A program made the translations under genes and the position numbers. 64,000 nt of DNA, taken from positions 62,001 through 126,000 of the forward strand of contig JBBCIG010000002.1 in the NCBI GenBank assembly GCA_037200685.1, written 5' to 3'. The DNA comes from JAJKIP01 sp037200685 (lineage in GTDB: Bacteria > Bacteroidota > Bacteroidia > Chitinophagales > Chitinophagaceae). Shown in pieces: positions 26,104 to 34,633 of this stretch; the first letter of the stretch is position 1; every line of letters starts with the position of its first letter. The notes below the pieces were generated by a model. It was not told the DNA's origin, did no database searches, and saw nothing but the letters and a program-made list of their open reading frames with translations.

Positions 26104-26839
26104 TTAGAGCTTATTATCGTTTTTAGTCCCTGTCAAAGCCACATCAATATTATTTTTTAAATTAGCGATCCCGCTTTTTTGAAAAACTATTTTTCCCTGC
26201 CTGTATACAATTAAATAAGGAAAGGCATTCACCATTTTTAATTCGGTGATTAATTGCGGGCTTTCTTCCAGGTCTATTTCAATAATCTTTAACCCAGTGC
26301 CATTCTCTTTTCTCAATGTATCCAAAACAGGTTTTACTTTTTTGCATGACCCGCAATAACGGGAACCGATATCCACCAGCACTGTTTCATTAGATGCAAT
26401 GATGCTTCTATATTCCGCCAGAGATAATCCCTTCTTCGCTGATGTATAATAAGGCTTGCCGTTACCTATCCAGTTGGCAATGCCTCCTTTTAGATCATAT
26501 ACTTCCAAAAAAACCTTTTTCATGTAGGTCAGCGGCGAGCTGGCCGCTGCGACCAGTAGCAATAGAGTAGATAAAAACGGGCTGGGTTTTATTAAGTTGC
26601 TGAACAAAGGCCAAATAGTTTCCCGCCTGCAAATTAAAATTGATAGCGCCTTCAATATGGTTCAATGCAAATTCTTCGGCGCTTCTTGCATCGATAACCT
26701 GCGGCTTTACTTGCCTGCTGATCTTTGCAGAAAATGAATCTAAAGACAAATTGAATTCGTCATTTCTCGCCGTTGTTTGCGCAAAAACCATATTTACTAT
26801 AAATAATGCTGCGGGGACAATAATGAGTTTATGTTTCAT
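26104..26839 (-). pseudogene. Rhodanese-thioredoxin fusion protein, frameshifted
   Basis: This is a paralogue of the intact gene at 26874, split by one extra base in an A7 run (26507-26513; T7 on the coding strand). Before it: signal peptide MKHKLIIVPAALFIVNMVFA and a rhodanese-like domain with YSIATGRSG, where Ser92 replaces the catalytic Cys. After it, in the next frame: LEVYDLKGGIANWIGNGKPYY and a thioredoxin domain with GSRYCGSCKKVKP and NAFPYLIVYRQG. With T6 the protein would read through at full length, about 244 residues. The indel may be a base-calling error or phase variation. Confidence 0.8.
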
Positions 26840-26873
26840 AATGAGGGTTTTATTTTTATTTAAAATAGAATGT

Positions 26874-27590
26874 TTATTTATTTTTTGTTATCGCATCGTT
26901 TATTTCCGCTTTGGTAAAAGTGAGGCCTGTTTTTTTCCAGGCTATTTGGCCGTTTTTGTACAATAATACAGTGGGCACTGCCTGTATTTCTTTCAAGCCG
27001 GCGGCCAGTTCAGCGTTTTCATATAATTCTAACTGCACTATTTCATAAGAATTATTATTCTCACTTTTTAAAGAATCAATGATCTGTTTTACTTTCATGC
27101 AGGCGCCACAATATTTTGTGCCTATATCTACCAATACAAGTTTGTTATCAGCAATGGTTTTTTTATACTCGGCAAAAGAAACAACATTTTTTATTGAACT
27201 ATAATAAGGCCGGCCAGATCCTATCCAGTTGGCGATACCTGATTTTAATTCATATACTTCCGCATATCCTTTTTCTCTTAACTCCACGGCAAGTAATCCA
27301 GGTCTGTAGTTTTGTATAGCATAAATAAACACAGGCTTCTTCTTATCAAATTGATTCAACCCTTCCAGGTAGTTTGTTGCTTTGAGATCAATGTTGACGG
27401 CCCCATTAATATGGTTCATAGCGTATTCTTCGGGAGTTCTCACATCAATAATCTGCGGTTTTGTTTGCCTGCTGATTTTTGCAGCAAAAGAATCCACAGT
27501 TAAGGGTAAGGGCGCAGTTACTACTGTTTGAGCAATAGCCGGAGCTGCTGCAGATAATAGAAGCGCCGCAATAATTAATTTCTGTTTCAT
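26874..27590 (-). CDS. Periplasmic rhodanese-like/thioredoxin fusion protein
   Basis: A 238-residue exported protein. Residues 1-21 form the signal peptide. Residues about 30-130 are a rhodanese-like domain (PQIIDVRTPEEYAMNHINGA...GIANWIGSGRPYY) whose catalytic loop reads YAIQNYRPG, with Ala91 where rhodaneses have Cys, so sulfurtransferase activity is not expected. Residues about 140-238 are a thioredoxin domain with TKYCGACMKVKQ (Cys161/Cys164) and the cis-Pro segment AVPTVLLYKNGQIA. The thioredoxin CXXC is intact. Intergenic distances of 34-37 bp to susD and the paralogue suggest one operon. Likely a periplasmic thiol-redox protein. Confidence 0.88.
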   Translation of the reverse strand: MKQKLIIAALLLSAAAPAIAQTVVTAPLPLTVDSFAAKISRQTKPQIIDVRTPEEYAMNHINGAVNIDLKATNYLEGLNQFDKKKPVFIYAIQNYRPGLLAVELREKGYAEVYELKSGIANWIGSGRPYYSSIKNVVSFAEYKKTIADNKLVLVDIGTKYCGACMKVKQIIDSLKSENNNSYEIVQLELYENAELAAGLKEIQAVPTVLLYKNGQIAWKKTGLTFTKAEINDAITKNK

Positions 27591-27627
27591 GTTATTTAAT
27601 TTGTTTAATTATTATATACTCGTTGAA

Positions 27628-28986
27628 TCAATTATACCCGGGGTTTTGTACCAATGCAGGATTTACAAGTATTTGTTGTTTGGGTATTGGAAATAAAAGT
27701 TTAGTAGCATCGGTAATTCCTAATACAGACTGAGCTTTTCCTTTCCTGATAAGATCGAACCAGCGCTGGCTTTCATAAGCAAACTCTATCCTTCTTTCCA
27801 ATAGAATTTTATCGATCAATTCATTTTTGTCAGCGACAGTCGCAATAGCTGGTGCATTTGCCCGGCTTCTTACCGCATTCAGATCTTCTAAAGCGCTAAG
27901 AAAATCAGGCGTCGATTTTTCAGTTCTTGCTTCTGCACGTATCAAATACATTTCCGCGATGCGAATTGCATATACCTGGTCATCACCCGTAGCAATTTTA
28001 AAATTCATATTGCCATAGGTAACGCCGCTGACCGTTAATAAAAGCGCAGATCTGTCTCCGCTGATAGTGGGGTCTTTTGCTAAGGCAATAAATTCGTCTG
28101 TAGGCAGCAATTCTTTTTTGCCCCCGGTAATATTGCTGGCGAACCAATTGCTGGCCCATGAGTTTTTATTATTAATGGTATAATCAATTTCGAAAATTGA
28201 TTCTGTCGTGTTTTTGGAAGCGTAGAAAAGGTTATAAGGTTTTACCAATTTAAAATTCGCAGTGCTGTTGATTAATTCCGTGGCATAGCTTTCGGCTTTT
28301 GCCCACTCTTTCAGGTATAAGTATAATCTCGCCTTCAAAGCTTTAGCGGTAAATTTATTGGCCCGGTTACGGTTGACGGTTGAAGAAAGTAATGTTTCCG
28401 CACTATCGAGGTCCTGTTCCACTTGTTTATACACTACGGCAGCTGTACTATTTCCAATACCTTCCGCATCAGCGGTTGTTTTTGTAGGTTTTGTTTGTAT
28501 AGGAACATTACCCCATAAACGAACAAGATCGAAATAACTATAAGCTCGTAGAAAGAAAGCTTCGCCACGGCTATTGTTCCTGTCTGCCTGGCTGAAGGTT
28601 ACATCATTTATCGCTGGTACAGTAGCAATAATGTTATTAGAGATATTTATTGTTTTATAAATAGCCGCCCATAATTCCGATACACGGGAATTGGTAGCAA
28701 ATATTCCATACACATCAAACTCCCTGTTGGTAGGCGAATTCCCTACCCATTTTAAATTATCACTTAGGAGGTTTACAGCATAACGAAATGTTACTCCCTG
28801 GTTAGAATTTTGAGAAAGAGAGTTATAAGCGCCAATCAAAGCGGCATCGGCACTTTTTTTATCAACGATAGATTGCGACTCGTCAACATATAGCTCGGGT
28901 TGCCTGTCTAATACTTTGGTGCAGGAACTAAAGAAAATAATTCCTGTTGCCAGTGGTAGTATTGTTTTTATGATGATTGATTTCAT
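27628..28986 (-). CDS. RagB/SusD family outer-membrane lipoprotein
   Basis: A 452-residue surface lipoprotein that closes over the SusC channel and binds the substrate. The lipobox is FFSSC within the first 25 residues. SusD features are visible: LIGAYNSLSQNSNQG, FLRAYSYFDLVRLWGNVPI, KARLYLYLKEWAKAESYATELI and the C-terminal LLERRIEFAYESQRWFDLIRKGKAQ. Shorter than typical glycan-binding SusDs. No glycoside hydrolase is nearby; the downstream genes are thiol-related. The stop of susC lies 17 bp upstream. Confidence 0.93.
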   Translation of the reverse strand: MKSIIIKTILPLATGIIFFSSCTKVLDRQPELYVDESQSIVDKKSADAALIGAYNSLSQNSNQGVTFRYAVNLLSDNLKWVGNSPTNREFDVYGIFATNSRVSELWAAIYKTINISNNIIATVPAINDVTFSQADRNNSRGEAFFLRAYSYFDLVRLWGNVPIQTKPTKTTADAEGIGNSTAAVVYKQVEQDLDSAETLLSSTVNRNRANKFTAKALKARLYLYLKEWAKAESYATELINSTANFKLVKPYNLFYASKNTTESIFEIDYTINNKNSWASNWFASNITGGKKELLPTDEFIALAKDPTISGDRSALLLTVSGVTYGNMNFKIATGDDQVYAIRIAEMYLIRAEARTEKSTPDFLSALEDLNAVRSRANAPAIATVADKNELIDKILLERRIEFAYESQRWFDLIRKGKAQSVLGITDATKLLFPIPKQQILVNPALVQNPGYN

Positions 28987-29003
28987 TACTATTATTTTTT
29001 TTA

Positions 29004-32000
29004 TTAAAATGATATATTAAATCCGGCCTGTAATGTTCTTGGTTGCGAAGCGATCGCCTGGTCATAGCCAAGTACATTCTGGTCGCTGGCCGCTGTGTTT
29101 ACTTCCGGGTCCACACCTTTGTATTTGGTAAACGTGAGTAAATTGGTAGCCATCAGGTAAACCCGTACAGCAGATACTTTTAACCGGGAAGTTATTTTTG
29201 AAGGAAGATTATAACCAATAGAAACATTCTTTACCCTCACAAATGATCCATCTTCCAAAAAACGACTTGGTATAATGCTGGCATTATTGCCGGCAGCTGT
29301 TAGACGCGGTACTTCGGTAATGTCCCCTTCTTTTTGCCAACGGGTAAGCTCCTCCTCCAACATAGCGAATACACCATTTCTTGATCCGCCATGCCCCATG
29401 CGATAACGGGTATTGTTCCAAACTTTATTTCCAAAAGAATAATAAATAAAAACACCAACATCAAAATTTTGAAAAAGAGTAAAGTTGTTAGAAAAGCCAC
29501 CAAAGTAATCAGGCCATGCATTTCCTAATATTTGCAAATCGGCGTCATTGAGTTTACCATCTTTATTTACATCATCAAATAAAACATCACCCGTTTTCGG
29601 ATCAACACCTAATTGCTTGTGCAGGTAAAACGAATACAACGGATAACCTTCCTGTATTATTCCCTGCCCGCCGCTTTTCAAAATAGGCGTTTCTAATTTT
29701 TCAACTTTATTTTTATTGCTTGATATGCTAAAGCTGGAATGCCAGGAAAAATTTTTAGCTGAAATAATCTCAGCTCTCGCTGTTAACTCAAATCCATTGT
29801 TGCTTATTTCCCCGGCATTGGCGAAGATGGATGAGAAACCAAGCTGGCTGGCCACCGGTAATTCCAGCAGAAGGTCTTTTGTATATTTTCTATAATAATT
29901 AAAATCAATATTCAGCTTATTTTTAAAAATGCTGAAATCAACTCCAAGATTTAATTGCCTCGTTGTTTCCCATTTCAGATCAGGGTTCGCTAATTGAAAA
30001 GGAGCGATACCTGAAACATTTAAATAAGTGTTCCCGCCACTCCACAAACCTCTTGATGCAAAATCAGGTATTCCGTTTTGGTTACCTGTACTTCCATAGC
30101 TCGCCCTGAATTTTAAATCAGAAAACAAATGAAGGTCTTTAATAAAATCCTCCTCCCCCGCTCTCCATGAAAATCCGGCGGCGGGAAAATAACCCCAGCG
30201 GTTATCCGCACCAAACCGTGAAGAAGCATCGGCCCTGAAATTAACATCGACTGTATACTTCCTGCTGTAGGTGTAGCTAACACGACTGAAGTAAGATACC
30301 AGGCTGGCGGAAGTAAAAGAAGAAGAACCTGTTTGTACCGCCGCGGAAGATATCCTTGTAAACTGATCTGTCGGAAAACCTGTACCGGTAATATTTGTTG
30401 TTTCGAAAGTTTCTTTTTGAACCGTATTGCCGGCGATAATATTAAGACTATGGTTTCTTCCAAGTGATTTATTAAAGGTTAATAACTGTTCATTAATTAA
30501 AGTAACATTTCTCGCCAGGGCGGATGTAGCCGAGCCATTGATCGGCGCCTGGCCCTGCATCATTTTAGAATTGAAATAATTATCTTCTTTGCTTTCATTG
30601 AAATCAATACTCCAGCTGGTTTTGAATTTCAATCCACGTATAATATTATATTCTCCGAAAATATTTCCTATAATACGACTGCCTACATCTGAAAAAGTAA
30701 GTTCTTTGATGCCTGCGATAGGGTTCTCAAAAAGCGAAGGCCGTGCATAAGAACCATCTGTGTTGAATATTGGAAAATAGCGTGGTGTATATAATGCACC
30801 ATTCAACGCTCCATAAGGTACATTGTTATTAGGGCTCATATTACGTTTGGTGCTGATGCCATTAACACTTACACCAATTTTTACTTTCTCACTTAATTGG
30901 TGCTCGAGATTAATCTTCGCAGTAACACGTTTAAATTTATCCGGCCTGACAATAGCCTCCTGGTTATAATAATTTCCGCCGATATAATAAGTAGTTTTTT
31001 CATTACCGCCGGAAACGGATGCATCAAAGTTGTGTGTGGGTGCATTCTGAAATATTAACCCGATCCTGTCATAAGTAAGTTGTTCTTCAGGAAGACCTAA
31101 CCCTCCTTCAGACTTTGGACGGAAAGGCCTTGTAGCAAAAGTTTTCCCGTCATTGATCCATGTTTCATTTTGCAGGATCGCTTCTTCCGGCCCTGTAAGC
31201 AAAGGCCAGAATTTTTTTGCGCTGGAAGAAGCATAATAATATCCAATGTTGACTTTTGACCTTGCATTCAGTTTGCCATGTTTGGTTGTAATTAAAATAA
31301 CTCCATTAGCGCCCCGTGAACCATAGATCGCTGTAGCATCCGCATCTTTTAAAATGTCTATTGACTCAATATCGGCGGGATTGATATCTGCTATAGGAGA
31401 TGTTTGTTGCCCGCCGGTAGAAATACTTTGCAGTGACCTGTTATTAATAAATACGCCATCCACAATATACAATGGATCATTACTGGCATTAATAGAAGTA
31501 GAACCTCTTACTCTTAAAAAAATCCCCGAGCCCGGTACGGAAGTATTTGCCGTAGACAATACACCGCCGGCCTGCCCCTGCAGTAATTGATCAATACCGG
31601 CAGCAGGTACATTTTTTATATTATCTACCGCAACTGTACTTACTGCACTGGTCAATGTTCTTTTCTCCTGCTTACCATATCCTACTACAACTACTTCATC
31701 TAATTCTTTTGGTCTTTCTTTTAACCGGATTTCTATTATGCCGGTATTGGCAGTGTCTTCGGAAGTTTCAAAACCTACATGAGTTATGATAAGAACATAA
31801 GGAAATTTCTGGCCTGTGCGGAAATTAAACCTTCCATCATAATCGGCGATTACTTCGTGGGTTGTTCCTTTAATCTGGATAACAGCACCGGCAAGGGGCG
31901 ATTGGGTTTTGCCCGAAACAACTCTTCCGCTTAATGTAGAATTTATAATAGGTTCAATATCGTTTTGTCCAAAAACCCAAAATGGAGTTAACAGGATGAT

Positions 32001-32030
32001 CCATACACTTGCGGATAAAAACTTTTTCAT
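29004..32030 (-). CDS. SusC/RagA family TonB-linked outer-membrane receptor
   Basis: A 1008-residue outer-membrane transporter from the ATG at 32030 (signal peptide MKKFLSASVWIILLTPFWVFG). A CarboxypepD_reg-like domain follows (LSGRVVSGKTQSPLAGAVIQ), then the SusC-signature plug region (ELDEVVVVGYGKQEKRTLTS, NASNDPLYIVDG, SIDILKDADATAIYGSRGAN), and a 22-strand barrel ending in QAGFNISF. Paired with SusD, it imports a large or scarce substrate using TonB energy. A start 12 codons further up is in frame but precedes the signal peptide. The 360 bp upstream gap holds a hairpin and then tRNA-Cys. Confidence 0.95.
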   Translation of the reverse strand: MKKFLSASVWIILLTPFWVFGQNDIEPIINSTLSGRVVSGKTQSPLAGAVIQIKGTTHEVIADYDGRFNFRTGQKFPYVLIITHVGFETSEDTANTGIIEIRLKERPKELDEVVVVGYGKQEKRTLTSAVSTVAVDNIKNVPAAGIDQLLQGQAGGVLSTANTSVPGSGIFLRVRGSTSINASNDPLYIVDGVFINNRSLQSISTGGQQTSPIADINPADIESIDILKDADATAIYGSRGANGVILITTKHGKLNARSKVNIGYYYASSSAKKFWPLLTGPEEAILQNETWINDGKTFATRPFRPKSEGGLGLPEEQLTYDRIGLIFQNAPTHNFDASVSGGNEKTTYYIGGNYYNQEAIVRPDKFKRVTAKINLEHQLSEKVKIGVSVNGISTKRNMSPNNNVPYGALNGALYTPRYFPIFNTDGSYARPSLFENPIAGIKELTFSDVGSRIIGNIFGEYNIIRGLKFKTSWSIDFNESKEDNYFNSKMMQGQAPINGSATSALARNVTLINEQLLTFNKSLGRNHSLNIIAGNTVQKETFETTNITGTGFPTDQFTRISSAAVQTGSSSFTSASLVSYFSRVSYTYSRKYTVDVNFRADASSRFGADNRWGYFPAAGFSWRAGEEDFIKDLHLFSDLKFRASYGSTGNQNGIPDFASRGLWSGGNTYLNVSGIAPFQLANPDLKWETTRQLNLGVDFSIFKNKLNIDFNYYRKYTKDLLLELPVASQLGFSSIFANAGEISNNGFELTARAEIISAKNFSWHSSFSISSNKNKVEKLETPILKSGGQGIIQEGYPLYSFYLHKQLGVDPKTGDVLFDDVNKDGKLNDADLQILGNAWPDYFGGFSNNFTLFQNFDVGVFIYYSFGNKVWNNTRYRMGHGGSRNGVFAMLEEELTRWQKEGDITEVPRLTAAGNNASIIPSRFLEDGSFVRVKNVSIGYNLPSKITSRLKVSAVRVYLMATNLLTFTKYKGVDPEVNTAASDQNVLGYDQAIASQPRTLQAGFNISF

Positions 32031-32113
32031 TACGTTTGCTTTGGTTATAAAAAATGAGGTCGTCATCAGTTGTAAAGCTGTTTGACATTATGCTTAATCC
32101 TTGTTTTTGACCA

Positions 32114-32142
32114 GGCCGGAGCTGCGCTAACAGTTTCCGGCC
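32114..32142 (-). promoter_or_regulatory. Stem-loop in the susC leader
   Basis: GGCCGGA (32114-32120) pairs perfectly with TCCGGCC (32136-32142), and an inner CTG/CAG pair extends the stem. It lies about 84 bp before the susC ATG. No match to a riboswitch class was recognised. The rest of 32031-32393 shows no gene. Confidence 0.4.
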
Positions 32143-32393
32143 ATTTTATTTTGCAGTAATAATTTTAAAAGTATTCACTCTTTCAAATCATTACTTGTTA
32201 TTGTTATGAAGTATTAAAGAACATGGATAAACTGTTTAAATGAATATAATTACCCGGGTAAGATTTTAAAAAGCTTATGGAAGCAACCAGGGATCAACAA
32301 CAGGAGATGCCGCAACAACAACGAATAACTATTAAATCTTTGTTCAAATACATTGATTAGTCTTTATATCTAAAACCATATGGACTTTTCCTG

Positions 32394-32464
32394 ACGCCGC
32401 GGTCGGATTCGAACCGACGTAAAAGGTGTTGCAGACCTGTACCTATCCTCTCGGCCACACGGCT
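32394..32464 (-). tRNA. tRNA-Cys (anticodon GCA)
   Basis: On the minus strand the cloverleaf is readable: D-arm TGGCCGAGAGGATAGGTA, anticodon loop around GTCTGCAACAC with GCA, and a T-arm of GTCGG-TTCGAAT-CCGAC. The acceptor strand is CGCGGCG followed by discriminator T, as expected for Cys. Acceptor pairs 2-7 form (one G-U) but position 1 is A opposite G72. CCA is not encoded. Confidence 0.92.
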
Positions 32465-32472
32465 GATATAAA

Positions 32473-32496
32473 AGCGCCCCGGTGAACCGGGACGCT
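32473..32496 (-). terminator. Hairpin just upstream of tRNA-Cys
   Basis: AGCGCCCCGG pairs with CCGGGACGCT with one mismatch and a four-base loop. On the minus strand it is followed by TTTTATATC. It probably stops readthrough from the TonB-receptor fragment into the tRNA gene, or belongs to the tRNA promoter region. Confidence 0.6.
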
Positions 32497-32556
32497 ACCT
32501 CTCTAACGTTTTGCCAGATATGAAAAACCTTCGTCAAAGAAGTTCTTTTATATTAT

Positions 32557-32587
32557 GGTTAGCCGGGGTTCGCTTTGCCGGCTAACC
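32557..32587 (-). terminator. Perfect 10 bp stem-loop after the TonB-receptor fragment
   Basis: GGTTAGCCGG (32557-32566) and CCGGCTAACC (32578-32587) enclose an 11 nt loop, 10 bp after the receptor stop codon. The minus strand continues ATAATATAAAAG, with only a weak T-tract. Confidence 0.55.
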
Positions 32588-32596
32588 TCATTCATA

Positions 32597-33555
32597 TTAC
32601 AAAGAATAGCGCAGGGTAATACCGAATGTTCTTGGATCTCCCAATACACCTGCATATTGACCTGCGTTGCCACCTGCTACCAGCAATTGCTCATAATAAT
32701 CTTTATTAAAAATGTTGCGCACCCATATAGTAGCGGACAAGCCACGAACTGATCTGAAACCCAGTCTTGCATTGAACAACGCATAGCCTTCAATATTCAG
32801 GTATGCCGAAGGAGAAGGACTGGAAGAAAATTCTGAACGATAATAACCATCCGCAGCGATGAAGAACTTACCCGCATTACCTAAAAATGCCGCAGGTGTA
32901 GCAAACTCACCGCCACCTGATACCGCCCATTTCGAGATACCCGGAAGCCTGCCGCCTGAAATATCCTTAAAGGCGATCTGCTGATTGCTGGCGTTAACCA
33001 ATCCTGTTTCCTCCAGCGGAAGTGGCGCATTGGTAAACTTCACATATTCGGCATCAGTATATGCAGCGGCGGCATAGAAGGAGAAATTCCGGCTTGCTCT
33101 TAAACTTGCATCCAGTTCCGCACCTTTCACTCTTACTTTTTCAGCGTTCGCAATATAACCACGGTTGACGCCGAGTTCAGGTGATTGAACGTTTGTCTGG
33201 TAGTTCTTGATGTTCGTATTGAAGAATGTAGCATTCAGGATAAAATTATCGGCAGGTGTGGTCTTTACGCCGAATTCGAAATGCTTAACATCTTCCGGTT
33301 TGATTACTGCGAGGTCAGTTGCAGGTGCATTATTAACGGTAGGTAATCCCGCAACGTTCACACAACTGGTTTAAATGCTGTTGAATAAGTTGCATACACG
33401 TTAACACGTTTGGTTGGTTTGTATGCTATTGTCAGGTTGTAAGTAAGATTAGTTTCATCTGCATCCGCAGCGTATTGCTGGCTGGTGTATACACCGTTTT
33501 TAAAACCCTGTAGCGTTGTCTTATTCGCTTGTGAGCCACTAACCTTCTTTATCAC
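32597..33555 (-). pseudogene. TonB-dependent siderophore-type receptor, C-terminal fragment with frameshift
   Basis: Only the C-terminal 320 or so residues of an outer-membrane receptor remain. The upstream piece carries YAADADETNLTYNLTIAYKP and VNVYATYSTAFKPV, then a missing base near 33361-33366 breaks the frame. The sequence continues VNVAGLPTVNNAPATDLAVI to the barrel end PRTFGITLRYSL. It resembles ferric-siderophore receptors (FhuA-like), not SusC. The 5' two thirds, including plug and signal peptide, are missing: at about 33545-33555 the sequence changes into the OmpA-family gene on the other strand. Confidence 0.8.
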
Positions 33556-34598
33556 CTGATAAAAGAGATCTTTATTTCGCCAGCAGGAGATTTGGCGGTT
33601 ATGGTGGCAGCGATTTATATGTATCGCATTTGCAACCCAATGGAAAATGGGGTGACCCGGAAAACCTCGGCCCGGAAATTAATACCAGCGGGAATGAACA
33701 ATGTCCGTTTATTCATGCGGATAATCAAACATTATATTTTACTTCTGATTACTGGCCGGGCTATGGAGATGAAGATCTTTTTTATATAAAGAAAGGCCCT
33801 AACAATGCATGGAGCAAACCTATGAACCTCGGTTACCCAATCAATACCATTGACAGGGAAGGAACATTATTCATTACGACTGATGGAAAAACAGCTTACT
33901 ATGCCAGCGACCGCAGCGATAGTAAGGGCGGTTTGGATATTTATAGTTTTGAATTAAGACAAGACCTGCGCCCCAACAGAACATTATGGGTAACCGGCCA
34001 GGTGTCTGATAAAAAAACAACAAAAGGATTACCATCTACAGTTGAGCTGATCGATTTGACGACGAAGCAATCCATATCCAAAGTGCAGACAGATGAATTA
34101 GGATATTACCTGATTACATTACCAGTGGGCAGGGATTATGTCTTTAATGTAAACCGTAAAGGCTATTTATTTTATTCTGATAATTATTTTTTGAGTAAAG
34201 TAACGCCTGACTCTACTTATAATAAAGATATTCCGCTGCAACCTATTGAAGTGAATGCGAGCATTGTGCTCAATAATATTTTCTTTGATGTAAATAAATT
34301 TGAATTAAAAACTGAATCGCAGGTAGAACTCGATAAGGTAGTTCAATTATTAAAAGATAATCCTACGGTAAAAATTCAAATCGGTGGGCATACAGATAAT
34401 ACAGGAAAGCCAACGGACAATGTCACACTGAGTAATAACCGTTCAAAAACCGTGGTGAGCTACCTGATCAATAATGGTATCCCGGCCGCACGCCTTTCTT
34501 ATAAAGGTTTTGGAGCGACGCAGCCTATCGCTGATAATGCTACAGAACAAGGAAAAGCTAAAAACAGGAGAACGGAACTGAAGGTGATTGGTCAATAG
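33543..34598 (+). pseudogene. OmpA family protein with PD40 repeats, N-terminally truncated
   Basis: The open frame begins after a TAA at 33540 and reads straight into a PD40 (WD40-like) repeat (SPDKRDLYFASRRFGGYGGS), so the true N-terminus is absent. It continues with PD40 repeats (TLYFTSDYWPGYGDEDLFYI, TAYYASDRSDSKGGLDIYSF), a CarboxypepD-like segment (VTGQVSDKKTTKGLPSTVEL) and a complete C-terminal OmpA domain (NNIFFDVNKFELKTESQVEL, GGHTDNTGKPTDNVTLSNNR). Intact relatives are about 600-700 residues and bind peptidoglycan from the outer membrane. The junction with the TonB-receptor fragment lies within the first codons. Confidence 0.8.
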
Positions 34599-34633
34599 CA
34601 TCTTTGCTTTATTTTTAGCAGGATTTGCTACCT

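Noticed and set aside
32067..32300. SAM-type riboswitch upstream of the sulfur-flavoured susC operon
   Set aside because: One strong hairpin is present, but the conserved SAM-I or SAM-II sequence elements were not recognised.
33592..33789. Separate 65-codon frame overlapping the start of the OmpA-family fragment
   Set aside because: It is out of frame with the PD40 coding sequence, which continues upstream to 33543, and has no protein-like features.
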